A stretch of 5,743 nt of DNA from NCBI GenBank assembly GCA_902496775.1, contig CABVCF010000106.1, positions 1 to 5,743 on the forward strand, written 5' to 3'. The first letter of the stretch is position 1. Each line of letters begins with the position of its first letter. The notes below the pieces were generated by a model that had not been told where the DNA came from, ran no database searches, and saw only the letters and a list, made by a program, of their open reading frames with translations. Origin of the DNA: an uncultured Collinsella sp. (lineage in GTDB: Bacteria; Actinomycetota; Coriobacteriia; Coriobacteriales; Coriobacteriaceae). The position numbers and the translations under genes were made by a program. This document shows positions 1 to 5,736 of the stretch, piece after piece.

Positions 1-173
1 GTATCGTCGACGTGGCCCTGCAGTTCTGCACGCTCTACGAGATGGAGTCGTTTGCCGTGGAGAAGGCCGCCGAGCAGGCCGGCATTCCGTTTATGCACAT
101 CACGACCGACTACGCCGGCGAGGACGCCGGTCAGCTCCAGACCCGCATCGAGGCCTTCCTCGAGACGATTTAG
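1..173 (+). CDS. 2-hydroxyacyl-CoA dehydratase / double-cubane-cluster reductase family protein, C-terminal end (partial)
   Basis: The 5' part lies outside the window. The frame begins at base 3 and gives 56 residues before the TAG at 171-173. What is visible fits the C-terminal end of the HgdB/HgdC-like dehydratase family: a D-x-x-L-Q-F-C segment with Cys at fragment residue 9, then a Glu-Ser a few residues later, the strand AGIPFMHITTDY, and the closing signature GQLQTRIEAFLE. In this family such a cysteine is normally a ligand of a [4Fe-4S] or double-cubane cluster, and the proteins act in the cytoplasm of strict anaerobes, either dehydrating 2-hydroxyacyl-CoA in amino-acid fermentation or as ATP-driven low-potential reductases. 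The LQFC...ES pattern and the GQLQTR ending look closer to the double-cubane reductase branch as I remember it, but the fragment is too short to decide. It is separated from the transporter by 184 bases and need not be co-transcribed with it. Confidence 0.75.
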   Translation, partial: IVDVALQFCTLYEMESFAVEKAAEQAGIPFMHITTDYAGEDAGQLQTRIEAFLETI

Positions 174-204
174 CCGCACCTGCGCTAAGCTGTGCCGCCG
201 CGTG

Positions 205-235
205 TTCCTATCCGCGCGATAGGGATTTCTCTGTT
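205..235 (+). terminator. Possible weak rho-independent terminator after the dehydratase gene
   Basis: CCTATC (207-212) and GATAGG (218-223) are perfect inverted repeats around a five-base CGCGC loop. One wobble and one T-A pair (206/224, 205/225) could lengthen the stem. It is followed by TTTCTCTGTT, a broken T-run. It lies 34 bases after the dehydratase stop, which suits a terminator, but the stem is short and the tail imperfect. It could instead be a palindromic operator. Confidence 0.35.
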
Positions 236-289
236 GCCATGCCGGCCGGTGTCCGGATGCAGCGCAGGGCGCCGACCGGCTTCGCATAG

Positions 290-322
290 CTGCCGGGGCG
301 GGGATTTCCGCCGTCCCGGCAG
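290..322 (+). promoter_or_regulatory. Leader stem-loop upstream of the binding-protein gene
   Basis: CTGCCGGG (290-297) pairs perfectly with CCCGGCAG (315-322). The stem continues inward through one G-T wobble (298/314) and three GC pairs (299-301 with 311-313), giving about 12 bp around a nine-base loop. It ends 35 bases before the ATG at 358. There is too little room between it and the ribosome binding site for a full promoter, so if transcription of the operon starts upstream it would sit in the 5' untranslated leader. The following bases (ATTCTATCCGTTTGTT) are moderately T-rich, so it could act as a terminator for the upstream unit or as an attenuator. I do not recognise a known riboswitch class in it. 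Confidence 0.45.
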
Positions 323-345
323 ATTCTATCCGTTTGTTCAGACAT

Positions 346-353
346 GAAAGGAA
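346..353 (+). promoter_or_regulatory. Ribosome binding site of the substrate-binding protein gene
   Basis: GAAAGGAA ends four bases before the ATG at 358. This decides the start: the in-frame TTG at 334 has no purine-rich site before it and would add eight charged residues ahead of the signal peptide. Confidence 0.75.
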
Positions 354-357
354 CTCA

Positions 358-1968
358 ATGAACAACGACTTTTTCAAGGCGGGCGTTTCCCGTCGCGGTT
401 TTCTGACCGGCTCCGCTGCCCTGTGCGCCATGGCGGGCCTCGGCCTCACCGGCTGCGGCGGTTCGGGCGCCGAGAGCGGTAGCGCCGCTGCCTCCGGCCA
501 GGATGTGGAGTATCGCGACGAGCTGCAGATCGCGCTCCCGGCGAGCCCGGACGGTCTCGATCCGCACACCACGTCGTCGCTTGTGACCATGGACATCATC
601 TGCAACGTCGTCGAGCCGCTCTTTGGCCTCGATAGCGACTACGAGCCCCAACCCGTGCTGGCCAAGGGCTATGAGGCCTCCGACGACGGCCTGACCTACA
701 CCATCAAGCTGCGCGAGGGCGTCAACTTCCACAACGGCAAGGAGCTTGGCTCCGAGGACGTCGTGGCCTCGATGAACCGCTGGCTCACCGTCAACGACCG
801 CGCCGCGAGCCTGCTGCCCGGTGCCACCTTCGCCGCCTCGGGCGACCACGAGGTCACCTGCACGCTGACCGAGCCCGCCATCGACTTTCTGATCATCCTG
901 GGCAACCACTCCCAGTATCCGGGTATCTTCCCCTCCGAGGTCATCGAGGCCGCGGGCGATACCGGCGTGACCGAGTACGTGGGTACCGGTGCCTACAAGT
1001 TTGTGGAGTGGAAGCAGGACCAGTACGTCCATCTCACCCGCTACGAAGACTATGTCGCCGCTCACGGCAAGGCTTCGGGCTACACCGGCAAGGTCTCCGC
1101 GCCCACCAAGGACATCTACTATCAGTTCGTGACCGAGGCCTCCACGCGCGTGAGCGGGTTTGAGACCGGCGAGTACGATATCGCTGGCGAGATCCCCACC
1201 GAGAACTACCACGACTTCGACGGCAACGACGACGTCAAGCTCTACACCCATAACGCCGGCGTTCTGACCGCCTTCCTCAACATGAACGAGGGCATCTTCG
1301 CCGACGAGGAAATCCGCAAGTGCGCCCTCATGGCTATCGACTGCGAGGCGGCCGCTCTTGCCGCCTATGGCGAGAAGGAGCTCTTCAACATCGATCCCAA
1401 CCTTGGCAACCCCGAGAACACTCAGTGGGCGACTGACGCGGGCAAGAAGTACTTCAACCAGGCCGACGCCAAGGCCGCCAAGAAGGCCCTGGCCAAGACC
1501 TCCTATGCCGGTGAGACGGTCAAGCTGCTGACCACCCCCGACTACAAGGATATGTACAACGCCACCGTCGCGCTGCAGGAGCAGCTCGAGAAGGCCGGCT
1601 TCACCGCCGAAGTCGAGAGCTATGAGTTCGCGACCTTCATGGACATCCGCTCCGGCAAGCCCGAGCAGTGGGACCTCTTTGTGGCCTCCACCAACTACAA
1701 GCCCATCCCGGCCCAGTCCCTCTCGGTCTCCAAGGCCTTCTATGGCCTGTCCGACGAGAAGGCGCTCAAGCTCGTGGCCGAGACCCGCACCGCCAAGGAC
1801 ACCGACGCCGCGGCCAAAAAGTGGGCCGAGGCTCAGGAGCGCCTCTATGAGATCGCCGTCATCGAGCCGCTTTGCCACTATGCTTCCATCACGGGCACCC
1901 AGGCAGACGTCGAGGACGTCGAGGTGCTCGACGGCGCCATCGTTTGGAATGCCAAGCGTCCGGAGTAA
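358..1968 (+). CDS. ABC transporter substrate-binding lipoprotein, family 5 (peptide/nickel type; DppA/OppA-like)
   Basis: Extracellular solute receptor of the importer, 536 residues, the usual length for SBP family 5. The N-terminus has a twin-arginine motif (SRRGFL at 11-16), a hydrophobic stretch to about residue 30, and a lipobox L-T-G-C with Cys33 as the predicted lipidated residue. A Gly/Ser/Ala-rich linker runs to about residue 48. The mature domain starts with a strand near 55-61 and the D-G-L-D-P-H segment (65-70), followed by the family hallmark region at about 109-142 (DDGLTYTIKLREGV, then FHNGKEL and the ED-V-x-x-S helix). A later FETGEYDI segment matches the usual s-G-e-x-D-i motif. 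The ligand cannot be read from the sequence: dipeptides or oligopeptides are most common in this family, nickel-chelates and glycosides occur too. Codon use is visibly more biased to G/C third positions than in the four genes downstream, consistent with high expression. It is the first gene of the operon. Confidence 0.93.
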   Translation: MNNDFFKAGVSRRGFLTGSAALCAMAGLGLTGCGGSGAESGSAAASGQDVEYRDELQIALPASPDGLDPHTTSSLVTMDIICNVVEPLFGLDSDYEPQPVLAKGYEASDDGLTYTIKLREGVNFHNGKELGSEDVVASMNRWLTVNDRAASLLPGATFAASGDHEVTCTLTEPAIDFLIILGNHSQYPGIFPSEVIEAAGDTGVTEYVGTGAYKFVEWKQDQYVHLTRYEDYVAAHGKASGYTGKVSAPTKDIYYQFVTEASTRVSGFETGEYDIAGEIPTENYHDFDGNDDVKLYTHNAGVLTAFLNMNEGIFADEEIRKCALMAIDCEAAALAAYGEKELFNIDPNLGNPENTQWATDAGKKYFNQADAKAAKKALAKTSYAGETVKLLTTPDYKDMYNATVALQEQLEKAGFTAEVESYEFATFMDIRSGKPEQWDLFVASTNYKPIPAQSLSVSKAFYGLSDEKALKLVAETRTAKDTDAAAKKWAEAQERLYEIAVIEPLCHYASITGTQADVEDVEVLDGAIVWNAKRPE

Positions 1969-1978
1969 TGCAATAGAT

Positions 1979-2022
1979 GGCGTGGCGGTTGGAGGGGTCT
2001 GGTCCCCTGTGGCCGCCACGCC
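1979..2022 (+). promoter_or_regulatory. Intercistronic stem-loop between the binding protein and the first permease
   Basis: GGCGTGGCGG (1979-1988) and CCGCCACGCC (2013-2022) are perfect inverted repeats of 10 bp. Inside them, after a four-by-four internal loop, AGGGG (1993-1997) pairs with CCCCT (2004-2008) around a six-base loop. It begins 10 bases after the binding-protein stop. No T-run follows, so it is not a typical rho-independent terminator. A structure in this place in importer operons commonly protects the upstream message from 3' decay or causes partial termination, raising binding protein over membrane parts. That role is inferred here. Confidence 0.65.
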
Positions 2023-2034
2023 CTGTCCACGTTC

Positions 2035-2041
2035 AGAGGGG
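2035..2041 (+). promoter_or_regulatory. Ribosome binding site of the first permease, unusually far from its start
   Basis: AGAGGGG is the only Shine-Dalgarno-like sequence before the permease. It lies 15 bases before the ATG at 2057, against the usual 5-9. An earlier in-frame start is excluded by the TAG at 2045-2047. Its AGGGG core repeats the inner left arm of the preceding stem-loop, so the CCCCT at 2004-2008 could pair with either. Confidence 0.5.
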
Positions 2042-2056
2042 AAATAGACGCCTCGC

Positions 2057-3010
2057 ATGTTGAAGTACACGCTCAAACGTATAGGCGCGATGGTTCCGGT
2101 GATGCTCATCATCTCGGTCGTCGTGTTTTTGATTATCTATCTCACACCGGGTGACCCGGCCTCTTCGATGCTCGGCATGGAGGCTTCGGCCGACCAGATC
2201 GAGCGCGTCAACGATAGTCTGGGACTCAACGAGCCGCTGCCGCAGCGCTACGTTGAGTGGATGGGCGGCGTGCTTACCGGCGACCTGGGCGATTCGTATT
2301 TTATGCGCCAGCCCGTCACGCAGGCGATTGCCGAGCACTTTGGCCCCACGCTATCGCTCGCGCTTCTAGCACAGCTCATCGCGCTGTTGATTGCGCTGCC
2401 CTGCGGCGTCGTCGCTGCCCTCAAACATGGGTCGCGCACCGACGCGGTCTTGCGTGTCGTTGCTCTTTTGGGCGTGGCGATACCCGGCTTTTTGATGGCG
2501 CTCATGCTTATGTGGCTGTTTGCCGTCACGTTGCGTGTGTTCCCGGTGGCCGGCTATGCGCCGCTATCGAAGGGCTGGTTCAGCCATTTACGCTATCTTG
2601 CGTTGCCGGCCATATCGCTTGGATGCGTGCAGGCGGCCCTGCTCATGCGCATGACCCGTTCGAGCGTTATCGAGGCCATGCAGCTTGACTGCGTCAAGAC
2701 GGCGCGTGCCAAGGGCGTCTCCGAGGTTCGCGTGGTGCTGGCCCATGCCCTGCGCAACGCGGCGCTGCCGATTCTCACCTCGGTCGGCTATTCTTTTGGC
2801 GCTCTGATTACGGGCGCCGTGGTGACTGAGGCCATTTTTAACATCCCCGGTTTGGGCCAGCTGGTCACGAGCTCTATCGAGCGTCGCGACTATCCGGTGA
2901 TTCAGGGCGTGCTGCTGGTCATCGCCTTGTTGAATTCGGTGATCAATCTGGTCGTCGACCTTGCCTACGGCGCTTTTGACCCGCGCGCTCGCAAATGGGG
3001 CGATGCATGA
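2057..3010 (+). CDS. ABC transporter permease, DppB/OppB/NikB type
   Basis: First membrane subunit of the importer, 317 residues, standard length. It starts with the typical short basic head (MLKYTLKRIG) and a first transmembrane helix at about 9-29 ending in the conserved T-P-G-D-P-A (30-35). An external segment follows with LGL...P...RY (55-65) and the family motif GDLGDSYFMRQPV (75-87). Further helices lie at about 99-121, 133-158, 181-199, 239-261 and 284-306, six in all. The cytoplasmic coupling (EAA-type) loop is at about 214-238, with ARAKG (216-220) and HALRNAALP (230-238), which docks on the ATPases. The conserved IFNIPGLG (260-267) and the C-terminal Y-G-x-x-D-P-R (304-310) are present. 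The stop overlaps the next gene's start by four bases (ATGA), showing translational coupling. No key residue appears to be missing. Substrate class cannot be told from the permease. Confidence 0.93.
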   Translation: MLKYTLKRIGAMVPVMLIISVVVFLIIYLTPGDPASSMLGMEASADQIERVNDSLGLNEPLPQRYVEWMGGVLTGDLGDSYFMRQPVTQAIAEHFGPTLSLALLAQLIALLIALPCGVVAALKHGSRTDAVLRVVALLGVAIPGFLMALMLMWLFAVTLRVFPVAGYAPLSKGWFSHLRYLALPAISLGCVQAALLMRMTRSSVIEAMQLDCVKTARAKGVSEVRVVLAHALRNAALPILTSVGYSFGALITGAVVTEAIFNIPGLGQLVTSSIERRDYPVIQGVLLVIALLNSVINLVVDLAYGAFDPRARKWGDA

Positions 3011-3837
3011 TGGCAAACGTTAAGAAGGCTCTTGCCAACAAGGGGTTTGTGGTCGGCGGCTGCATTTTCCTGGCGATTGCGCTGATCGCGCTCGTCGGTC
3101 CGCTGGTGTGGACGGTTAATCCCAATGCGCAGGAGATGACGTTGCGACTTTCGGCACCTTCGCCCGCGCATCCCTTTGGCTGCGATGACTTTGGCCGCGA
3201 CCTGCTTGCCCGCGTCATCGCGGGCGCGCGCGTGTCGCTTGGTGTTGGCATTGCCGTCACGCTCGCGACGAGTGTGCTCGGCTTGGTGATCGGCGCCTAT
3301 GCGTGCTACAACGAGAGGCTCGATCATATTCTCATGCGCATCTGCGACGGCCTTATGTCCATTCCGGGCGTGCTGCTGGCCATCGCGCTCATGGCGATGA
3401 TGGGGGCGAGCGTGTGGAACGTCATCATCGCGCTCTCCATCGTCTATACGCCCAGCATGGCGCGCATCGTGCGCTCGCGCGCGATGGTGGTCAAGGAGGA
3501 GCCCTTTGTGGAGGCCCTGCGCGTGCAGGGCGCCTCGACCGCGCGCATCGTGTGGCTGCATATCGTGCCCAACGTTATGGCGCCCTTCCTGGTGCAGGCG
3601 ACCTTCGTCTTTGCCGAGGCCGTGCTCTCTGAGGCCGCCCTCTCGTTTCTGGGCCTGGGTATCAAGGCGCCCGACGCCAGCTGGGGAAACATCCTGCAGG
3701 CGGGCAAGAACGTGATGCGCAAAGCCCCGTGGATGATCTTCTTCCCGGCAGCGGCCATCATCGCGAGCGTGCTTTCGCTGAACCTTGCCGGCGACGGCCT
3801 GCGCGACGCCCTCGACCCCAAGACCAAGGAGGACTAG
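3007..3837 (+). CDS. ABC transporter permease, DppC/OppC/NikC type
   Basis: Second membrane subunit, 276 residues from the chosen ATG. That ATG overlaps the previous stop (ATGA, 3007-3010) and has GGGG six bases upstream. The ATG at 2995 lies inside the previous gene with no suitable site. A helix at about 17-37 is followed by the family signature HPFGCDDFGRDLLARV (55-70); the position before the first Asp is usually Thr (G-T-D) and is Cys59 here. Helices follow at about 78-99, 121-158 (two), 193-212 and 243-260. The coupling loop runs at about 169-193, E-A-L-R-V-Q-G-A-S at its start and HIVPN (185-189) near its end. The conserved SFLGLG (213-218) and P-D-A-S-W-G-N (222-228) are present, as is the ending LNLAGDGLRDALDP (258-271). 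It pairs with the preceding permease to form the translocation channel. The next gene starts three bases after its stop. Confidence 0.93.
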   Translation: MMANVKKALANKGFVVGGCIFLAIALIALVGPLVWTVNPNAQEMTLRLSAPSPAHPFGCDDFGRDLLARVIAGARVSLGVGIAVTLATSVLGLVIGAYACYNERLDHILMRICDGLMSIPGVLLAIALMAMMGASVWNVIIALSIVYTPSMARIVRSRAMVVKEEPFVEALRVQGASTARIVWLHIVPNVMAPFLVQATFVFAEAVLSEAALSFLGLGIKAPDASWGNILQAGKNVMRKAPWMIFFPAAAIIASVLSLNLAGDGLRDALDPKTKED

Positions 3838-3840
3838 CCC

Positions 3841-4836
3841 ATGAGCGAACATCTTTTGGACGTGCGCGACCTCTGCATCTCGTTTGTGGGCCGCGATGGC
3901 AACGCGCTGGAAGCCGTCAACAAACTCAACCTACATATCGATGCCGGCGAGATCGTTGGTGTTGTCGGCGAGTCCGGCTGCGGTAAGTCGGTGTTTGCCC
4001 AGAGTGTCATGCGCCTATTGGAGCATGAACAGAAGATGGCCTATACCGGTCAGATTCTCTTTGACGGGGAGGACCTGCTCGCGCGCCCGCTCAAGCGCAT
4101 GCGCGAGGTACGCGGCTGCGATATTGCCATGATCTTCCAGGACCCGTTGTCCTCACTCAACCCCGTCATGACGGTGGGCGCGCAGGTTATCGAGGCGGTG
4201 AGGGCCCACCGTAAGGTGAGCCGACGCGAAGCCCGCAACGAGGCTCTATCGCTGTTGGAGCGTGTGGGAATTCGAGATGCCGCGGCTCGCTTCGACATGT
4301 ATCCGGGCGATTTTAGCGGCGGTATGCGCCAGCGCGTGATGATTGCCATGGCGCTTGCCGGTCATCCGCGACTGCTGATTGCCGATGAGCCCACCACGGC
4401 ACTCGACACCACCACCCAAAAGCAGATCCTCGACCTACTGCGCGACCTCAACCGCACCGAGAACATGGCGGTGCTTTTTATCAGCCATGATTTGGGTGTC
4501 GTCACGAGCATCTGCTCGCGCGTGCACGTCATGTATCTGGGCCAAATCGTAGAAGAGATCGACGCCTGCGGCCTTATGGAGCGCCCGAGCCACCCGTATG
4601 CCCAGGGGCTCATCGCGAGCATTCCGCCGCTCGAAGGCGAGCGAGTTGACACGTTGGCGGATATTCCGGGCACAGTGCCGCCGCTTACGGCAATACCCTG
4701 TGGATGCCGCTTTGCGCCTCGTTGCGCCCGGGCGGACGAGCGTTGCCGCGCACAGGAGCCTCCGCTGGTTGCCGTGAATGCGTGCGACCGGTCTAAATGC
4801 TGGCTTGTCGAGAAAGGGGAGTGCCATGGCTGTTGA
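3841..4836 (+). CDS. ABC transporter ATP-binding protein, DppD/OppD type, with cysteine-rich C-terminal domain
   Basis: First cytoplasmic ATPase of the importer, 331 residues, normal for DppD/OppD. A strong AAGGAGG (3826-3832) eight bases upstream sets the start. Motifs in order: Walker A GESGCGKS (43-50), Q-loop Gln100 in IFQDPLSSLNP, signature FSGGMRQR (158-165), Walker B LLIADE (178-183) with catalytic Glu183, D-loop ALD (187-189) and switch His216. All residues needed for ATP hydrolysis are present. After HPYAQGL (251-257) comes the oligopeptide-transporter C-terminal domain, with IPGTVPPL (275-282) and the pattern GCRFAPRC...C...C. Cys289, 295, 302 and 320 fit the four [4Fe-4S] ligands known from DppD proteins. 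Cys287, 315, 328 and 331 are extra; the last two form a C-x-x-C at the very end. The last 11 bases overlap the next gene, so the second ATPase is probably translated by coupling. Confidence 0.93.
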   Translation: MSEHLLDVRDLCISFVGRDGNALEAVNKLNLHIDAGEIVGVVGESGCGKSVFAQSVMRLLEHEQKMAYTGQILFDGEDLLARPLKRMREVRGCDIAMIFQDPLSSLNPVMTVGAQVIEAVRAHRKVSRREARNEALSLLERVGIRDAAARFDMYPGDFSGGMRQRVMIAMALAGHPRLLIADEPTTALDTTTQKQILDLLRDLNRTENMAVLFISHDLGVVTSICSRVHVMYLGQIVEEIDACGLMERPSHPYAQGLIASIPPLEGERVDTLADIPGTVPPLTAIPCGCRFAPRCARADERCRAQEPPLVAVNACDRSKCWLVEKGECHGC

Positions 4837-5611
4837 TAGCGAAGCCCTGCTTAGGGTCTCACATCTGACTAAAACGTATCCCATGCCGGGCTCAGGTTTT
4901 AAGCGTCAGGTCTTTACCGCCGTGGACGATCTGTCGTTTGAGATCGCGCCGGGCGAGGTCTATGGCCTGGTTGGCGAATCCGGATCGGGCAAGTCGACGA
5001 CTGGACGCCTGATCTGTGGTCTCGAGCGTGCGGATTCCGGCTCGATTGTCTATCGCGGGCACGACCTCGCCACGATGTCGGAGCGCGACCGCAAGCCGTT
5101 TCGCCGCGAGATCCAGCTGGTATTCCAGGATAGCTCTACGGCTTTTGACCCGCGCGACCGTGTCGGCCGCATTTTGGAGGAGCCGCTAATTATCGCCGGC
5201 GTGCGCGATGCGGATGAGCGCCATGGGCGCGCGCTCTCGGCCCTGGCCTCGGTCGGTCTTCTGGCAGAGCATTATGACCGCTATCCGCATGACCTTTCGG
5301 GGGGACAGCGTCAGCGACTCAATTTGGCACGGGCGCTTATTTGCGAGCCGCGCCTTGTGGTATGCGACGAGCCGGTCTCGGCGCTTGACGTGTCCGTTCA
5401 GGCCCAAGTGCTCAACTTGCTTCGCGATCTGCAGCGTACGACGGGCGTGGCGCTGCTGTTTATCACGCATGATATGCGTGTGGTTCGGCATATGTCCGAC
5501 CGGATTGGTGTGCTCTACCACGGTCGTCTTGTCGAGGAAGGCGCGGCCGAGGACGTGATCGCGCACCCGAGCGAGCCGTATACGCAGGAGCTTATCGACG
5601 CCATTCCCTAG
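4826..5611 (+). CDS. ABC transporter ATP-binding protein, DppF/OppF/NikE type, short form
   Basis: Second cytoplasmic ATPase, partner of the preceding one, 261 residues. The start at 4826 has GGGGA (4816-4820) five bases upstream; an in-frame ATG at 4778 would put 16 more residues deep in the previous gene. Motifs: Walker A GESGSGKST (50-58), Q-loop Gln101 in LVFQDSSTAFDPR, signature LSGGQRQR (157-164), Walker B LVVCDE (177-182) with Glu182, D-loop ALD (186-188) and switch His215. The ATPase core is intact. The protein stops soon after HPSEPYTQEL (247-256), where typical DppF/OppF proteins (about 320-335 residues) go on into the cysteine-containing C-terminal domain. The length and the QDS after the Q-loop resemble NikE more than DppF. 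The frame after the stop remains open to the window end but shows no trace of that domain, so this looks like a naturally short form and not a recent nonsense mutation. Confidence 0.92.
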   Translation: MAVDSEALLRVSHLTKTYPMPGSGFKRQVFTAVDDLSFEIAPGEVYGLVGESGSGKSTTGRLICGLERADSGSIVYRGHDLATMSERDRKPFRREIQLVFQDSSTAFDPRDRVGRILEEPLIIAGVRDADERHGRALSALASVGLLAEHYDRYPHDLSGGQRQRLNLARALICEPRLVVCDEPVSALDVSVQAQVLNLLRDLQRTTGVALLFITHDMRVVRHMSDRIGVLYHGRLVEEGAAEDVIAHPSEPYTQELIDAIP

Positions 5612-5665
5612 AGGATGCTTCCTTTTGGGTATGGCGTGGGTTTGTTGTCGATAGCGCCGGGTAAT

Positions 5666-5700
5666 GCCGTCGGGGATATAAGCCTCGGCGGCTTTGTCTT
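5666..5700 (+). terminator. Probable rho-independent terminator of the importer operon
   Basis: GCCGTCGGGG (5666-5675) pairs with CCTCGGCGGC (5683-5692): ten pairs, two of them G-T wobbles, around the seven-base loop ATATAAG. TTTGTCTT follows directly. It starts 55 bases after the last ATPase stop and is the only strong hairpin in this gap. Confidence 0.65.
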
Positions 5701-5736
5701 GCCGTTTGCCGAACGAGGAATGATAAACCCTTATCA
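5699..5736 (+). promoter_or_regulatory. Possible promoter with overlapping palindromic operator for a gene beyond the right edge
   Basis: TGATAA (5721-5726) and TTATCA (5731-5736) are perfect inverted repeats separated by ACCC, in a markedly AT-rich patch. TTGCCG (5699-5704) and GATAAA (5722-5727) are spaced 17 bases apart and each match four of six consensus -35 and -10 bases. If real, the palindrome would cover the -10 element, as repressor operators often do. The downstream gene is not in the window, and such weak matches arise by chance. Confidence 0.35.

Noticed and set aside
174..289. A sigma-70 promoter for the importer operon
   Set aside because: I tested TTGCCA (234-239) and the CATAGC near 285; neither has a convincing partner element at 16-18 bases. 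The promoter remains unlocated.
1979..2022. The intercistronic stem as a true rho-independent terminator
   Set aside because: No T-run follows the stem, and four genes of the same transporter continue downstream.
1622..2047. A 141-codon + strand frame running through the spacer after the binding-protein gene
   Set aside because: Mostly Ser/Pro/Arg out-of-frame translation of the binding-protein gene, no ribosome binding site, no motif.
355..2112. A 585-codon open frame on the - strand opposite the binding-protein gene
   Set aside because: It is a mirror of the strong third-position GC bias of the + strand gene. Its translation is a low-complexity run of Gly, Leu, Val and Asp with no recognisable domain, and the + strand frame has full family motifs.
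2965..3852. A 295-codon open frame on the - strand opposite the second permease
   Set aside because: Rich in His, Arg and Ala with no motif, and fully opposite a clear permease gene; a compositional shadow.
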